From positions 1 to 16,435 of the forward strand of contig JANOYC010000009.1 of assembly GCA_031428675.1 (NCBI GenBank): a DNA stretch of 16,435 nt, read 5' to 3'. Shown piece by piece: positions 14,697-16,435 of the stretch (positions are counted from its first letter, which is position 1; each line of letters starts with the position of its first letter). This stretch comes from JANOYC01 sp031428675. Lineage in GTDB: Bacteria; Actinomycetota; Actinomycetes; Actinomycetales; Microbacteriaceae. A program made the translations under genes and the position numbers. The notes under the pieces were generated by a model. The model had not been told where the DNA came from, did not search any database, and saw only the letters and a list, made by a program, of their open reading frames with translations.

Positions 14697-16208
14697 CTAC
14701 TTCACCAGCGGGAACAGGATGGTCTCACGGATGCCAAGCCCCGTTATTGCCATCAACAGGCGATCAATTCCCATTCCCATTCCGCCGCTGGGCGGCATGC
14801 CGTGCTCGAGAGCGCGAAGGAATTCCTCGTCGAGCTGCATCGCCTCCAGGTCACCGCGAGTTGCAAGCTTTGCTTGCTCCACGAACCGTTCGCGCTGGAT
14901 GACAGGGTCGACGAGCTCCGAATACGCCGTTGCCAGTTCGAAGCCGCGAACGTACAGATCCCACTTCTCAACGACGCCCTCGATCGATCGATGCGCCCGC
15001 ACGAGCGGCGAAGTGTCGACAGGGAAGTCCATCACGAACGTCGGCCGCACGAGCGACGGCTTCACGAAGTGCTCCCACAGTTCTTCGACGTACTTGCCGT
15101 GCAGGGGATGCGCGATGTCGATATCGACCGAGTCGGAAAGCGCCTGCAGCTCGGGCAGCGGCGTAGACGGCGTGATCGCGGTTCCCGCTGCCGCCGACAG
15201 CGATTCATACATCGAGATGCGATCCCACTCGCCGCCGAGGTCGTACTCGGTGCCGTCGGCCCACGTGACGACGTGCGATCCGGTCACAGCGAGCGCCGCG
15301 TTCTGGATGAGCTCCTGGGTCAGGTCGGCCATCTGGTGGTAGTCGCCATAGGCCTGGTACGCCTCCAGCATGGCGAACTCCGGGCTGTGCGTAGAGTCGG
15401 CGCCCTCGTTGCGGAAGTTGCGGTTGATCTCGAAGACCTTCTCGATGCCGCCGACCACGCACCGCTTCAAGTACAGTTCCGGCGCGATCCGCAGGTAGAG
15501 ATCCATGTTCATCGCGTTGGAGTGGGTCACGAACGGCCGCGCGGCGGCCCCGCCGTGGATCGTCTGCAACATCGGCGTCTCGACCTCGAGGTAGCCGCGC
15601 CGATGAAATCCGTCGCGCAACGCACGCACCACGGCGGCCCGGCCACGAACCGTGTCGCGAGCCTGCGGACGAAGTATGAGATCGACATATCGTTGCCGAA
15701 TGCGGGTTTCTTCGTTCAGTTCCTTGTGCGCCACCGGCAACGGCCGCAACGACTTCGCGGCAAACCGCCACTCATCGGCCAGAACGGACAGCTCGCCGCG
15801 CCGGGAAGTGATGACTTCGCCGCGCACGAAAACGTGGTCGCCCAGGTCGACATCGCCCTTCCAGGCGGAAAGCGCATCCGCGCCGACCCGGTCCAGGCTC
15901 AGCATCGCCTGCAGTTCCGTGCCGTCGCCCTCACGCAACGTCGCGAAACAGAGCTTTCCGGTGTTACGAATGAACATCACCCGACCGGTCACGCCCACCT
16001 CCTGCCCGGTGGCCGCATCGACGCCGAGCTCGGAATGGGCGGCGCGCACCTCGGCGAGCGAGTGCGTGCGGGGCAGCTCGACCGGATAGGGATCGCCGCC
16101 CGCGGCCAGCAGCCGCTCACGCTTCTCCCGGCGGATCCGCATCTGCTCAGGGAGGTCATCGACGGCGGCATCGGCGGGAAGCTGCTGCGCGGCTGGCTGT
16201 TCGGTCAC
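14697..16208 (-). CDS. lysS: Lysyl-tRNA synthetase, class II
   Basis: LysS charges tRNA-Lys with lysine using ATP. The 503-residue protein has an N-terminal OB-fold anticodon-binding domain (about 55-160, with GVTGRVMFIRNTGKLCFATL). The class II catalytic core follows. Motif 1 lies near RGYLEVETPMLQ, motif 2 is NRNFRNEGADSTHSPEF and motif 3 is GMPPSGGMGMGIDRLLM near the C-terminus. The length is typical of bacterial LysS. The start is GTG at 16208-16206, because TAGGCT ends six bases upstream and the next residues (TEQPAAQQ) form the usual poorly conserved leader. It lies between coaX and two small membrane-peptide genes, all on one strand. Confidence 0.98.
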   Translation of the reverse strand: MTEQPAAQQLPADAAVDDLPEQMRIRREKRERLLAAGGDPYPVELPRTHSLAEVRAAHSELGVDAATGQEVGVTGRVMFIRNTGKLCFATLREGDGTELQAMLSLDRVGADALSAWKGDVDLGDHVFVRGEVITSRRGELSVLADEWRFAAKSLRPLPVAHKELNEETRIRQRYVDLILRPQARDTVRGRAAVVRALRDGFHRRGYLEVETPMLQTIHGGAAARPFVTHSNAMNMDLYLRIAPELYLKRCVVGGIEKVFEINRNFRNEGADSTHSPEFAMLEAYQAYGDYHQMADLTQELIQNAALAVTGSHVVTWADGTEYDLGGEWDRISMYESLSAAAGTAITPSTPLPELQALSDSVDIDIAHPLHGKYVEELWEHFVKPSLVRPTFVMDFPVDTSPLVRAHRSIEGVVEKWDLYVRGFELATAYSELVDPVIQRERFVEQAKLATRGDLEAMQLDEEFLRALEHGMPPSGGMGMGIDRLLMAITGLGIRETILFPLVK

Positions 16209-16214
16209 GGGAAA

Positions 16215-16220
16215 AGCCTA
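16215..16220 (-). promoter_or_regulatory. -10 box of lysS (leaderless)
   Basis: On the minus strand TAGGCT ends six bases before the GTG at 16208. TTGTGA (16240-16245) is a candidate -35, although its 19-base spacing is long. No T-box or other leader RNA can be present if the transcript starts at the GTG. Confidence 0.55.
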
Positions 16221-16263
16221 CGAACTCCACACCGGCTGCTCACAACCGCCCGGCAGACGACGC

Positions 16264-16289
16264 CTGACACATCCTGCTGACACATCCTG
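16264..16289. repeat. Two tandem 13-bp repeats upstream of lysS
   Basis: CTGACACATCCTG occurs twice in direct succession (16264-16276 and 16277-16289), followed by CTGGCAG, a partial third match. The repeat lies between the coaX stop and the lysS -35 region. It could be a recent slippage duplication or a tandem protein-binding site. Confidence 0.8.
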
Positions 16290-16296
16290 CTGGCAG

Positions 16297-16435
16297 TCAG
16301 CTGTTGCGTTCGAACACCAGCCGCAATCCGAGCAGGGTCAACTCCGGCCGGTGGTGCTGGATCGTCGACGACTCACCGACCACCAGCGGTGCGAGCCCGC
16401 CGGTGGCGAGCACCGTCACCGGTCCCTCGTTGCCG
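16297..16435 (-). CDS. coaX: Type III pantothenate kinase CoaX, C-terminal end
   Basis: CoaX phosphorylates pantothenate in coenzyme A synthesis. Only the last 46 residues are in the window; the start lies beyond its right edge. The visible segment GNEGPVTVLATGGLAPLVVG, followed by the segment PELTLLGLRLVFERNS and a TGA stop, matches the C-terminal consensus of the type III family (ATGGLA, then LTLxGLRLxxERN). It lies upstream of lysS on the same strand, as in other actinobacteria, where pan genes and coaX precede lysS. An 88-base gap with its own promoter separates it from lysS. Confidence 0.92.
   Translation of the reverse strand, partial: GNEGPVTVLATGGLAPLVVGESSTIQHHRPELTLLGLRLVFERNS

Noticed and set aside
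14802..16280. A 492-codon plus-strand frame opposite lysS
   Set aside because: It is the mirror of lysS codon bias; no domain and no plausible start signal.

Overview
GC-rich chromosomal DNA from an actinobacterium, most likely a member of the Microbacteriaceae. The support is: a Ku/LigD end-joining pair with LigD in the mycobacterial POL-PE-LIG order, a short Rv2747-type ArgA, ClpC with a ClgR-type operator, the coaX-lysS-clpC neighbourhood, frequent GTG starts, and many promoters whose -10 box lies six bases before the start codon (leaderless transcripts). The family assignment is inference from gene content and order; no database was consulted. Most of the window is ordinary core genome. 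I see no transposase, integrase, CRISPR array or prophage.

Layout. 1-728 (-): ku, cut off by the window start. 804-3305 (+): ligD, divergent from ku. 3306-3669: a gene-free stretch with an 11-bp inverted repeat and two operator-like palindromes. 3670-4247 (+): two overlapping genes for small, very acidic, probably disordered proteins. 4287-5359 (+): azlC-azlD, a branched-chain amino-acid exporter. 5360-5500: two interleaved inverted repeats. 5501-5587 (-): tRNA-Ser(CGA). 5619-6376 (-): two overlapping small membrane-protein genes, the first carrying a seven-unit hexanucleotide repeat. 6500-7855 (+): radA. 7877-8914 (-): a small protein and a membrane-anchored extracytoplasmic protein. 8928-9428 (-): argA. 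9429-9615: GC-rich repeats and a probable terminator. 9616-12093 (-): clpC. 12237-14242 (+): an APH-fold kinase overlapping a pirin. 14226-14408 (-): a 60-residue membrane protein. 14453-16208 (-): lysS followed by two very small membrane-peptide genes of 47 and 29 codons. 16297-16435 (-): the 3' end of coaX.

Themes. Ku and LigD together form a two-component non-homologous end-joining system; RadA adds a recombination-repair function. ClpC, with a strong ClgR-site match upstream, links the region to regulated proteolysis. ArgA, CoaX, LysS and tRNA-Ser are housekeeping. The less understood parts are the acidic protein pair after ligD, the repeat-bearing membrane operon beside radA, the kinase-pirin pair, and the tiny membrane peptides after lysS. 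The most consistent non-coding signal is the fixed six-base spacing between a TANNNT-like -10 box and the start codon at many genes.
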